NCBI GenBank assembly: GCA_934351255.1
Contig: CAKRJH010000027.1
Location: forward strand, 1-7,153
Length of the DNA: 7,153 nucleotides
Direction of reading: 5' to 3'
DNA from: an uncultured Lachnospiraceae bacterium
Lineage (GTDB): Bacteria > Bacillota > Clostridia > Lachnospirales > Lachnospiraceae
The first letter of the stretch is position 1. Each line of letters starts with the position of its first letter. The translations under genes and the position numbers were made by a program. The notes beneath the pieces are model-generated. The model was not told the origin of the DNA and did not search any database. It saw only the letters and a program-made list of their open reading frames with translations. Positions 1 through 6,628 of this stretch are shown piece after piece.

Positions 1-77
1 ATCTTCTAGCTGCATAAAGAAAAACGAGACGACCGAAGTCGTCTCGAAAAAAGTCTAACTTTGAGGGGTCACCTCAG
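1..77 (+). mobile_element. Left flanking insertion-sequence end (77-bp inverted repeat, left copy)
   Basis: Bases 1-77 are a perfect reverse complement of 7077-7153. Read from the window outward (minus strand), the repeat begins TGAGGTGACCCCTCAAAG at base 76, followed by TTAGAC, a T run and a strong hairpin. A start in TG, a GACCCC block and an AAAGTTAGAC block resemble terminal repeats of IS3-family, IS150-group elements; this is recognition by memory, not a database match. Only one IS end is visible and no transposase can be read. Base 77 matches on both sides but may lie just outside the IS. The repeat could extend beyond the window. Confidence 0.55.
20..46 (-). terminator. Intrinsic terminator inside the left IS end
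   Basis: A perfect 9-bp stem (25-33 with 38-46) closes a C(UUCG)G tetraloop when read on the minus strand and is followed at once by five T at 24-20. The T run lies on the IS-interior side, so it stops transcripts entering the IS from the agr locus. It would serve as a backup terminator for the operon and would protect the IS from read-through transcription. Confidence 0.8.
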
Positions 78-148
78 TTTCCATTGCGGGCTTCTCTTCG
101 TCCCGGCCCCTTTTCTCCCTGTACAGAATCTGTTCTCTTCTAAACACG

Positions 149-182
149 AAAAAACATCGCCAGACAATAGTTCTGTTTGGCG
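149..182 (-). terminator. Probable operon terminator after the sensor kinase gene
   Basis: On the minus strand, 182-174 pairs with 166-158 to form a 9-bp stem with one G-U pair and a 7-nt loop. Three bases later comes a run of six T (154-149). It lies about 30 bases past the kinase stop codon, the usual place for a rho-independent terminator. A short reading frame with a good ribosome site starts at 185 and runs through it, which leaves some doubt. Confidence 0.65.
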
Positions 183-211
183 CATATCCACTCCTCTTTA
201 TGAGATCCCTT

Positions 212-1540
212 TCATACCGTTATCCTGTTAAAGTCCGAAGGTTTTAGCTGTGCTACAATCCGGATCACTATTAGAAAAGCTCCATCACGAACTGCACATT
301 CCACATCTCCCCGATATTTCTCCACCACCCGTCTTACATTCCGAATGCCATATCCATGCTGTTCGCGGTTCTCACGTTTCGTACTGAAAAATTCTCCATC
401 TTTCTCTCGAACCATCTCAGCACATGGATTTTTAACCGACAATATCAGTTCATCACCTTCAATCACCATTTTCAGTTTGATATATCGATGCTCACTGCAT
501 TTCTGACAGGCTTCAATGGCATTATTCAACACATTGGAGAGCACCAGGGCAACATCTTCATCCCGCAGCCACAATTTGCCCAGATCTCCGATCTGACACA
601 CCATGAGGATTTCCTGTTCCAGCGCTTCATGATATTTTACATTCAACACAGCATTGACAATCGCGTGGTTCGTTTCAAACCGGCTGCCCTCCCCCAAATG
701 CATCGCATTCACTTCAGAAAGGTAACCTTCTAACGCCTCATACTCTTTGTTTTCAAACAGCCCCTGTATCACTTCCAGTTGATTATGAAACTCATGTGAC
801 AGACTCCTCTGTGTGTCCACACTTTTGGACAGGGACTCATAAAGATGCAGTTTATTTTTTGCGTCCAATTCCAATCTTTCATATTCTCTCACATGCTTCT
901 CTCTGAGAACAATATCATTGATCATAAAAAATACTGAAAGATTCATCCCGATCAACCCCAGAGAAATCACCAGAAACAGAACGTCATATTGATACTTTAT
1001 GCTATATGTATTTTTAGAAAGCATTGCTGTAATCATTCCAATGGTAAACAGAGGAATAAACACAAGTTTGATCCACTCCTCATCGTGAAGCAGACGAAAT
1101 TCTTTTTTTGAAAAACATGCTCTGAGCATAATAATAACCAGAAGAAGAAATGCTTTTGAAAGAACCACCAGCAGAACGCCGGTCAACCTGGAATCCACAC
1201 TGATATCCGGCAGAAAAACAGACTGGAATCCCAGCATCAGAAACTCCACACCGATCAATAATCCCTGAAACAACATGGACAAAACCACACACTTTTTCAC
1301 AGAAACCATCGAATACACTCGGAACACAACAGTGTTTGCCAATATTACCACAATCTCTTTGATCAAAAAATGCTGTGCCAAAAAGATTGCGCAGAACAGA
1401 TCGATCAGGCTCATTCCAAAAAACAACCAAAAATCTCTCTGTTTATGTATGGAAGTACTCCGTGTAAATGTGTCAAAAAACACCTTACAGCACATCACTT
1501 CAAATGCAGTGATAAAGTACCCCTGCAGCATATCTGCCAT
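212..1540 (-). CDS. AgrC-like sensor histidine kinase (GHKL / HPK10 type)
   Basis: Predicted 442-aa membrane receptor kinase for the autoinducing peptide. The first ~210 residues are strongly hydrophobic with about six or seven membrane segments (roughly 38-58, 62-80, 84-108, 121-142, 158-175, 187-210), as in AgrC. A short coiled stretch leads to the phosphoacceptor region SHEFHNQLEVIQGL, with His249 the likely phosphorylated residue. The ATP-binding domain shows an N box (SNVLNNAIEAC, about 335-345) and a G box (HGYGIRNV, 405-412). The start is the ATG at 1540: it overlaps the regulator's TGA stop (TGATG) and has AAGGGGGAG five bases upstream; the TTG three bases earlier is too close to that site. 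AgrA-AgrC order is reversed relative to staphylococcal agrBDCA. Ligand identity is inferred from the neighbouring agrB and agrD. Confidence 0.9.
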   Translation of the reverse strand: MADMLQGYFITAFEVMCCKVFFDTFTRSTSIHKQRDFWLFFGMSLIDLFCAIFLAQHFLIKEIVVILANTVVFRVYSMVSVKKCVVLSMLFQGLLIGVEFLMLGFQSVFLPDISVDSRLTGVLLVVLSKAFLLLVIIMLRACFSKKEFRLLHDEEWIKLVFIPLFTIGMITAMLSKNTYSIKYQYDVLFLVISLGLIGMNLSVFFMINDIVLREKHVREYERLELDAKNKLHLYESLSKSVDTQRSLSHEFHNQLEVIQGLFENKEYEALEGYLSEVNAMHLGEGSRFETNHAIVNAVLNVKYHEALEQEILMVCQIGDLGKLWLRDEDVALVLSNVLNNAIEACQKCSEHRYIKLKMVIEGDELILSVKNPCAEMVREKDGEFFSTKRENREQHGYGIRNVRRVVEKYRGDVECAVRDGAFLIVIRIVAQLKPSDFNRITV

Positions 1541-2265
1541 CAAAACTCCCCCTTATATAAGATAAACTGTCTTTTCACTTCCCGGTAATTTGCCCGTGAA
1601 ACCGGAATGATCTTTCCATCCCATAAAACGGCCTGACCGGACGATATCTCTTTGACATATCGAAGATTGACCAGATAACTCTGATGCGTCCTTACAAACC
1701 CCTCCTCAACCGACAACGGAACATCCCTGAGACTCCCCCTCATCGTGTAGATAATCTTTTCGGAACGATGATACACGGTAAACTGCAATTCATGTGACAT
1801 ACTCTCGACAAGTTCCAGTTTTTCAAGCGGAATTTCCCGGTTGCCCTCCCGAAAGCGAAATTCTTTGCGTACAACACAGTTTCTTCGTTTGGCCAAAACC
1901 GCATCCACACTTTCCTCAATCCCCTCTGACATGTTTTGATGATCTTTCAGAATATATCGCAATGCCTCTACCTGATAACCAACCATAGAAAAATCTACAA
2001 ACGCTGTCACAAAAATGATCAGAATATCCGGATGCCATTGCCTGAGTTTTCGCGCTACCTGAATGCCATTCATGCCTTCCATATCAATATCCAGATAAAT
2101 GACATCATACCCGGTCACTTTTCCCTGAAGGTTCAGAAACTCCTCCCCTGATAAAAATGTGTCAATATGATACTCTTCCTTCCTTCGTTCCAAACAATCC
2201 GACAGCATCTTTCTTAACGTATCGCAGAACATTTTCTGGTCATCACAAACCGCAACCTCTAACAT
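1540..2265 (-). CDS. AgrA-like response regulator (receiver plus LytTR DNA-binding domain)
   Basis: A 241-aa cytoplasmic transcription factor, the partner of the adjacent kinase. The receiver domain (about 1-125) has the acidic pair Asp8-Asp9, the phosphoacceptor Asp59 in YLDIDM, Thr87 and Lys107; the usual Pro after the Lys is Asp here. The C-terminal half (about 133-238) has LytTR hallmarks: FVRTHQSYLVNLRYV (190-204) and IPVSRANYREVKRQF (220-234). LytTR regulators activate by binding paired direct repeats near promoters, so the agrD promoter is the likely target (inference). The start is odd: the only purine-rich stretch, AAAAGGG, lies one base before the ATG, and an in-frame TAA lies three codons upstream. 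Translation may depend on a small upstream reading frame (2306-2259) that ends just inside this gene. The gene has its own extended -10 promoter at 2321-2329. Confidence 0.92.
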   Translation of the reverse strand: MLEVAVCDDQKMFCDTLRKMLSDCLERRKEEYHIDTFLSGEEFLNLQGKVTGYDVIYLDIDMEGMNGIQVARKLRQWHPDILIIFVTAFVDFSMVGYQVEALRYILKDHQNMSEGIEESVDAVLAKRRNCVVRKEFRFREGNREIPLEKLELVESMSHELQFTVYHRSEKIIYTMRGSLRDVPLSVEEGFVRTHQSYLVNLRYVKEISSGQAVLWDGKIIPVSRANYREVKRQFILYKGEF

Positions 2266-2320
2266 ACCCTTTTACCCGCGGAATTCCCTGGTCCACGCCC
2301 TTCCATCTAGTCTTATCTAA

Positions 2321-2329
2321 ATTATACCA
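2321..2329 (-). promoter_or_regulatory. Extended -10 promoter for the regulator-kinase pair
   Basis: The minus strand reads TGGTATAAT, a perfect -10 hexamer with the TGn extension. No good -35 is seen at 16-18 bases. Transcription would start near 2314, about 50 bases before the regulator ATG. It lies in the 89-bp gap after agrB, so regulator and kinase can be made independently of the quorum-controlled upstream genes. Confidence 0.6.
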
Positions 2330-2354
2330 TATAAAGACCACGAATAGATAAGAA

Positions 2355-2933
2355 TTACTTTCTCCGGGCAGCTATCCTTGCCACTAATAGCAGAGCAGCA
2401 CACACAACCATCCCCATTCCCGAACATACAATAATGCTTTTTTCAATATGAAGCCATCCCATAAAACACAGCGTAACAGCTTCAAATATCACGATATATC
2501 GTGCACAACGTTTCGATGCCTTTAACTCCTCCCTGTCCAGATTCCAGCCGGAATGATTGACTGTGCCTATTGCACAGATTATCCATGCAGAAATCCCAAT
2601 TACGGGCCAAATCAGTTTTGAAGAAATTTGTGTGCTGATCTCCCCACATGCAAGAACTGCAATATACACAAGCAATGAACATACATAACACTTTCTAAAA
2701 GACTGCAGATGAAATCCACCAGTCCTGCTTCTCAAGCCAAAAAAGAACGCGCAGAAAAACATTCCCTCTATCACATTTCCCCAAAACAAAGCTATGAGAA
2801 ACATACTGCATACTGTAATTACTGTCTCCAGCGTACACAACATCCTATAACAATATTCCTCTCTGCTCTGCTCCTGTATAAATTGATATTCCACGAAAGA
2901 ATTTACCAGTTTACAAACCAATTTTTCCGTCAT
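2355..2933 (-). CDS. agrB: AgrB-type accessory gene regulator protein (AIP-processing cysteine peptidase)
   Basis: A 192-aa integral membrane endopeptidase of the AgrB family, which cuts the C-terminal tail from AgrD and forms the peptide thiolactone. The diagnostic motif RTGGFHLQSFRKC is present: His75 and Cys82 are seven residues apart, matching the catalytic His77/Cys84 spacing of S. aureus AgrB. Several hydrophobic segments follow (about 45-65, 85-98, 107-126, 145-160, 166-185), and the tail is basic (RIAARRK). Length is normal for the family. The ATG at 2933 is chosen because GAGGTG lies seven bases upstream and the protein then begins MTEKLVCKLV, as expected; a longer GTG start at 2978 has no ribosome site. 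It lies 66 bases after the ABC ATPase gene, with a strong RNA hairpin between. Its substrate gene agrD is not adjacent but 3.7 kb upstream. Confidence 0.93.
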   Translation of the reverse strand: MTEKLVCKLVNSFVEYQFIQEQSREEYCYRMLCTLETVITVCSMFLIALFWGNVIEGMFFCAFFFGLRSRTGGFHLQSFRKCYVCSLLVYIAVLACGEISTQISSKLIWPVIGISAWIICAIGTVNHSGWNLDREELKASKRCARYIVIFEAVTLCFMGWLHIEKSIIVCSGMGMVVCAALLLVARIAARRK

Positions 2934-2953
2934 TTCTGTCACCTCACAAATGG

Positions 2954-2980
2954 CCGTGAATCCACTCAGTGAATCCACGG
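2954..2980 (-). other. Stem-loop upstream of agrB
   Basis: The minus-strand RNA can form a 12-bp stem with a 3-nt loop; 10 pairs are Watson-Crick and two are G-U. In the opposite strand those two pairs would be A-C mismatches, so the structure is specific to the operon mRNA. It consists of two copies of GTGGATTCAC separated by TGA. No T run follows, so it is not a classical terminator. It sits about 20 bases before the agrB start and could affect mRNA processing, stability or agrB expression. Confidence 0.6.
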
Positions 2981-2999
2981 TCAGAAACTTATATGTGCT

Positions 3000-3668
3000 C
3001 TACTGCACCACCCCGTCTTCAATCCGGATCAGCCGGTGGCATTCTGCAGCCACCTTCTGGTCATGCGTCACGATCACGATCGTCCTTCCCATCTCATTGA
3101 GCTTTTTAAACACATCCATGATCTCCTCCGTCGTCTTGGAGTCCAACGCCCCGGTGGGCTCATCCGCCAGAATAAAATGCGGATCATTGACGATCGCACG
3201 GGCGATCGCCACACGCTGTTTCTGACCTCCCGACAGATTTTTCACCGGTTTTTTCTCATAGTCTTCCAGCCCGACCATCTGCAGAGCCTCATGAACAAGC
3301 CGTTTCTTTTCCTTGCTCTTGATCTTCTTTTTGGAAAAATCCAGCGGCAGGATGACATTGTCCTGCACCGAATAGTTCTCCACCAGCGCATAATCCTGCA
3401 TGACCATCCCGATCTTTTCATTGCGGAAATGCGCCATCTGCGCTCCGCTCAGTCTGCGGGTTCCCTCTCCGTCCAGAAGATACTCTCCCTCGTCATAGCG
3501 GTCGATGAATCCCAGGATATGGAGCAGGGTGGATTTGCCGGCACCACTGGTTCCGATGATCGCCACCATCTCCCCATCCTCAATGCGAAGGGACACACCG
3601 TGAAGCGCCTCAAATTCATTGCTCTTTCCCTTGTTGTAAACCTTGACAACGTCTTTTAACTCTATCAT
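3000..3668 (-). CDS. ABC transporter ATP-binding protein (MacB/LolD-type, bacteriocin-export-like)
   Basis: A 222-aa ATPase that powers the two upstream-encoded permeases. All motifs are intact: Walker A GTSGAGKST (39-47), Q-loop Gln91, signature LSGGQKQ (145-151), Walker B FILADEP (165-171, Asp169/Glu170), D-loop ALDS (174-177) and H-loop His202. The stretch after the Q-loop, DYALVENYSVQDNVILPL, followed by a Lys-rich segment, resembles ATPases of peptide or bacteriocin ABC systems such as the lactococcin 972 group (family recollection). The ATG at 3668 overlaps the permease stop (ATGA) and has GGAGGG five bases upstream; an open frame extends far upstream only because it shadows the permease gene. 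It is the last gene of the transporter block. Confidence 0.95.
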   Translation of the reverse strand: MIELKDVVKVYNKGKSNEFEALHGVSLRIEDGEMVAIIGTSGAGKSTLLHILGFIDRYDEGEYLLDGEGTRRLSGAQMAHFRNEKIGMVMQDYALVENYSVQDNVILPLDFSKKKIKSKEKKRLVHEALQMVGLEDYEKKPVKNLSGGQKQRVAIARAIVNDPHFILADEPTGALDSKTTEEIMDVFKKLNEMGRTIVIVTHDQKVAAECHRLIRIEDGVVQ

Positions 3669-4942
3669 ATCGTCCCTCCACTTCCGGTCAACACTTCTTT
3701 TCCACTCTTTTTGCCGAGTTCCTGCCGGATCGTCACCGCGCCAAAGAAATAGAACACGGCCATTACCAGCAGACACGCTCCGATCTCCCACCAGGAGAAC
3801 AACACGTAAACGCCATCCAGCCGCCTCATCACCCGCAGCACACCGATCGTCCCCCAGGAGATCAGAATGCAGAGCATCTGCAGCAGCAGGATCGAAATTC
3901 TCTGGATCCGGATACACTGTTTCCAGGTCAGTCCATTCATATAGAAGACCGCGTACTTATAGATGTTCTGTCTGGTCACGATCGAGGTACTGCTGATCAC
4001 GGTCAGTATCGCCATAAACATCAATGCCAGCAGGATCGGAAGCAGATTTCCAAGCTGCTGCAGAATGTAGTCTTTGCTGTACTCCCGACAGGTCTCGAAA
4101 TCCAGATAGGAAGACACGGAGCCGTTCTTGGACAGGTAGAGTTCTGACCGTTTCGTCATCATCTCATTATTGTTCTCATCCCAGGTCACAAAGGACAATC
4201 CTGACATGTAAATCGGCAGTCCCTGGGCATCCTTCTTCTTATACCGGTAGACATCCTTATGGCATACAAACAGATACGGCTCCTGATAATACTCCCCCGA
4301 GTAATTCCAGAAATATCTCCGCATATCCTTAAACGCCACGTTCTGGTTGTTTGTCCCAAGCAGGCTTGCACCGTCCTTCACGATCCCGATGATCTTGACC
4401 TTCATCGGATTCTTTTCACAGCCCAGCATCTCTATGAAGCTCGGACTTGCCTCCAGCACATCCCCCACCTGATAACGTCCTTTCTCGGCGTTTTCCTGTG
4501 CCAGCACGACCTCAAGGGTATCACTCGTCTCATCTTCCTCCCGGAACCAACGGCCGGCGGCCATCTCCGGCTTATGACATTTCCAGAGTTCGGTGTCATA
4601 GGCCGTCATCTGGATATCTTTTTCTTTCCCATCTTCGACAGTCTCAAATCCCACGTTGTAGCAGGAATACACCTTCGTATCTTTCAGATATTGGGGAACA
4701 TCTGCGGAATCCATCAGATAACTTCCACCCTGATACTCCGGCTCCGTCAGATACTCTGCATAGAGCGAGGTTCCTCCGCCCCGGATAAATGGTCTCACCT
4801 CCGAGTAGACAGAGAACCGGGAATGCACCGCCGAAACCGCCGAGATGACCAAAGCATAGATGATAACACTCTGCACCAGCAGCAAAAGCAGCGTCAGCGG
4901 GCTCTTTGTCATCTCCCGGTACGCATATCGGATCGTCTTCAT
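3665..4942 (-). CDS. ABC transporter permease, FtsX/MacB-like (second subunit)
   Basis: A 425-aa membrane protein with MacB-type layout: one N-terminal membrane helix (about 15-38), a large extracytoplasmic domain (about 40-295), then three helices (about 299-322, 349-370, 385-404). The outer domain carries MacB core features: AGRWFREEDE (129-138), VVLAQENAEKGRYQVGDVL (145-163) and KVKIIGIVKDG (181-191). It probably pairs with the permease encoded just upstream to form a heterodimer with the downstream ATPase. MacB-type systems move substrates from the outer membrane face or give peptide resistance rather than import nutrients. The ATG overlaps the previous gene's TGA by four bases, with AGGTGG six bases upstream. 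Substrate is unknown; the co-encoded secreted protein is the obvious candidate, as cargo or as the agent resisted. Confidence 0.9.
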   Translation of the reverse strand: MKTIRYAYREMTKSPLTLLLLLVQSVIIYALVISAVSAVHSRFSVYSEVRPFIRGGGTSLYAEYLTEPEYQGGSYLMDSADVPQYLKDTKVYSCYNVGFETVEDGKEKDIQMTAYDTELWKCHKPEMAAGRWFREEDETSDTLEVVLAQENAEKGRYQVGDVLEASPSFIEMLGCEKNPMKVKIIGIVKDGASLLGTNNQNVAFKDMRRYFWNYSGEYYQEPYLFVCHKDVYRYKKKDAQGLPIYMSGLSFVTWDENNNEMMTKRSELYLSKNGSVSSYLDFETCREYSKDYILQQLGNLLPILLALMFMAILTVISSTSIVTRQNIYKYAVFYMNGLTWKQCIRIQRISILLLQMLCILISWGTIGVLRVMRRLDGVYVLFSWWEIGACLLVMAVFYFFGAVTIRQELGKKSGKEVLTGSGGTI

Positions 4943-6150
4943 CGCTTTCCACCTCCCACATGTAACCGTCTGTCAATCACAAAAGAATACACCAGCATCA
5001 CGGCCATCACGATCACGGATACCGAAATGTATAAGAAAAACAGCTTCCGATAGACCGATGCCGGATAGACCGCATTAATGTAGTAATACTTCTGTTTTAA
5101 CAGCGGCAGACTCTTCCGGAACAGCAGCACCGAACACCCATAAAACGGAAGCATCAGCACCAGACATTCCCCAATATACAGCAGCACTGAACGAACCGTA
5201 GTCATTCCACAGATCTGGAAGACCTGAATATGTTTCTTCCGGGTCATCAGCAGATACCGGTAGATCATGGCGATGTTTAATGCGGCACACAGCACGATCA
5301 GTACACAGATGGCAATCACCGTGTTCGTCAGGTAAACATAATCTAGGTTCAGAACGTCTGTCCGCGGCACATAGAACAGACCATACAACTGGGATCCGGT
5401 CAACTGCTGCAATTCCAGTTGATCTCTGTTGGTAACTGCATGCTTAAAATAAATTTCAATCCCCAACGAACTGAGCATCGTATCATCCGGAAACGCAGTG
5501 ATCGGAATATATGGCGTATCCGGAACGCGAGAATGCCATCCTATGACCTGATAAGTCTCTCCCCCGATATGGATCGTCTTCTCATCCTCAGATAACATCT
5601 CTTCCGTGAAAGGACTGCAGTCAACGTTAACTTCATGCAGGTTAAATGCAACTGCCACCCTTTTCCCCTCGTTGAACTCTTTTTTCGTATAATAGCGTCC
5701 CTGATGAATCTCCGGTTTCAACCCTTCTGCCTCCTCCTGTGAATAGGCAAACTTGCCATCTTCCACCCGGAATGCACAGGGAATCTGGTATCCATCAACA
5801 ACTACATAAACATACATCCCTAGGATATTATGCTGCAATGCCGGAGACATATGAGCGATCATATCCTTCAACATGGAAATGTCAGCGACCGTCTGCAGAT
5901 CGTCCTGTTTCCTCAACTTATATGTCTGTATTTGTGCGTTATACTCATACTTATCCAGTTCATAATTCGCTTCCAGAATCATCTGATCGGTTCCCGAGGC
6001 TTCACTCTGTCGCTGCAGCATATAGTTCTGATACATCGCATAGGAAAAGTGTACCAGATACCCCGATCCCAGAATGGATAACACGACCAGACAGAACATA
6101 AAAAAGTCTTCGCGGATCAAATGCAGAATATTTTTTATAATATACTTCAT
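4939..6150 (-). CDS. ABC transporter permease, FtsX/MacB-like (first subunit)
   Basis: A 403-aa membrane protein with one N-terminal helix (about 17-38), a large external domain (about 40-270) and three C-terminal helices (about 273-298, 322-345, 370-392). The segment RKKHIQVFQICGMTTVRSV with a following Glu (about 304-328) matches the FtsX loop with its charged residues and Gly. The external domain differs from that of the next permease, so the two are not simple duplicates and likely make a heterodimer. The ATG at 6150 is preferred: AGGGGAG lies nine bases upstream and the protein starts MKYIIKN. A frame extending to 6213 adds residues without a ribosome site and covers a hairpin. The gene is separated from the secreted-protein gene by 80 bases and overlaps the next permease by four. 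Confidence 0.88.
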   Translation of the reverse strand: MKYIIKNILHLIREDFFMFCLVVLSILGSGYLVHFSYAMYQNYMLQRQSEASGTDQMILEANYELDKYEYNAQIQTYKLRKQDDLQTVADISMLKDMIAHMSPALQHNILGMYVYVVVDGYQIPCAFRVEDGKFAYSQEEAEGLKPEIHQGRYYTKKEFNEGKRVAVAFNLHEVNVDCSPFTEEMLSEDEKTIHIGGETYQVIGWHSRVPDTPYIPITAFPDDTMLSSLGIEIYFKHAVTNRDQLELQQLTGSQLYGLFYVPRTDVLNLDYVYLTNTVIAICVLIVLCAALNIAMIYRYLLMTRKKHIQVFQICGMTTVRSVLLYIGECLVLMLPFYGCSVLLFRKSLPLLKQKYYYINAVYPASVYRKLFFLYISVSVIVMAVMLVYSFVIDRRLHVGGGKR

Positions 6151-6174
6151 AGTTCTTGACTCCCCTGATACAAA

Positions 6175-6208
6175 GTGTCCCCGGATCTGAAGCACAGCCC
6201 GGAGACAC
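6175..6208 (-). other. Hairpin between the secreted-protein gene and the permease genes
   Basis: 6175-6184 pairs with 6199-6208 through nine base pairs with one C-A mismatch, and CTG/CAG in the loop can extend it. Only three T follow on the minus strand, so it would be at best a leaky terminator or an RNA processing and stability element. It would fit higher expression of agrD and the secreted protein than of the transporter. Confidence 0.45.
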
Positions 6209-6230
6209 CACAAAAACTCATGTCTGCTTA

Positions 6231-6599
6231 TTACTCAATGCTAATTGTCATGGTTTTGTCCACCCCGCTCTTAGGATTCCATTCTTTGTAAATCGTTCCC
6301 TTGGCATATAAACCCTTTCTTGCATTCTGTAACGACACGTTGATCCATTCCCCGCCATTCAGACTGGCCTGATTCTGAGCATACACTGTTGACATCGGCG
6401 AATTTGGTCCAATCTGAATAATGCTGTACCGTTTGGTTCCTGTGTTGTTCTTTACCATGGCCACTGCAATCTTCGGCGTAGTCATATTAGCTGTCACTGT
6501 CATGTAAGCATTGGTCTTTGCGCTGGCAACGATCGCTCCGGATACTCCTACAGTAGCGATTAACGCTAAGGTTACAATGTTCTTTACGATTTTTCTCAT
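6231..6599 (-). CDS. Small secreted protein, candidate bacteriocin or effector of the agr locus
   Basis: A 122-aa protein that I do not recognise with certainty. It begins with a clear Sec signal peptide: MRKIVKN basic region, a hydrophobic core (about 8-24) and an ASA site giving cleavage after Ala27. The mature part is about 95 residues, cysteine-free, rich in Thr, Asn and Ala, with alternating patterns suggesting beta strands, and contains VKNNTGTKRYSI and GGEWINVSL...GLYAKGTIYKEW. Size, secretion and a following ABC set with a bacteriocin-like ATPase recall the lactococcin 972 family, but similarity is only general; another secreted beta-rich protein is possible. The ATG at 6599 has AAAGGAGG eight bases upstream. 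A longer frame up to 6722 overlaps agrD and hides the signal peptide, so it is rejected. It follows agrD after 29 bases and is surely co-transcribed with it. Confidence 0.85.
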   Translation of the reverse strand: MRKIVKNIVTLALIATVGVSGAIVASAKTNAYMTVTANMTTPKIAVAMVKNNTGTKRYSIIQIGPNSPMSTVYAQNQASLNGGEWINVSLQNARKGLYAKGTIYKEWNPKSGVDKTMTISIE

Positions 6600-6628
6600 G
6601 ATCTTTTCCTCCTTTGTTTGTAAAAAAT

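Noticed and set aside
69..185. 38-codon frame starting with AGAGGAG-TGGAT-ATG downstream of the kinase and ending in the IS terminus
   Set aside because: The ribosome site is good and it could be the stump of a gene cut by the IS, but it runs through a convincing terminator hairpin and its product (MRQTELLSGDVF...) matches nothing I recognise. Worth keeping in mind only if homologous loci have a gene here.
1538..1543. TTG start at 1543 for the kinase
   Set aside because: Only two bases from the ribosome site; the ATG at 1540 has proper spacing and the TGATG overlap with the regulator.
2355..2978. GTG start at 2978 for agrB
   Set aside because: It begins inside the upstream hairpin without a ribosome site; the ATG at 2933 gives normal AgrB length and N-terminus.
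2934..2999. TATAAG-like -10 before agrB
   Set aside because: No -35 is visible and it lies within the transcribed operon; too weak to call.
3000..3917. 305-aa version of the ABC ATPase
   Set aside because: Residues before MIELKD are an out-of-frame reading of the permease gene; the ATG at 3668 overlaps the permease stop and has a good ribosome site.
4259..5053. 264-aa plus-strand frame, and other plus-strand frames of 60-200 aa
   Set aside because: They lie antisense to well-supported genes, have low-complexity His/Pro/Ser/Arg-rich products and no domain signals; they are by-products of codon bias.
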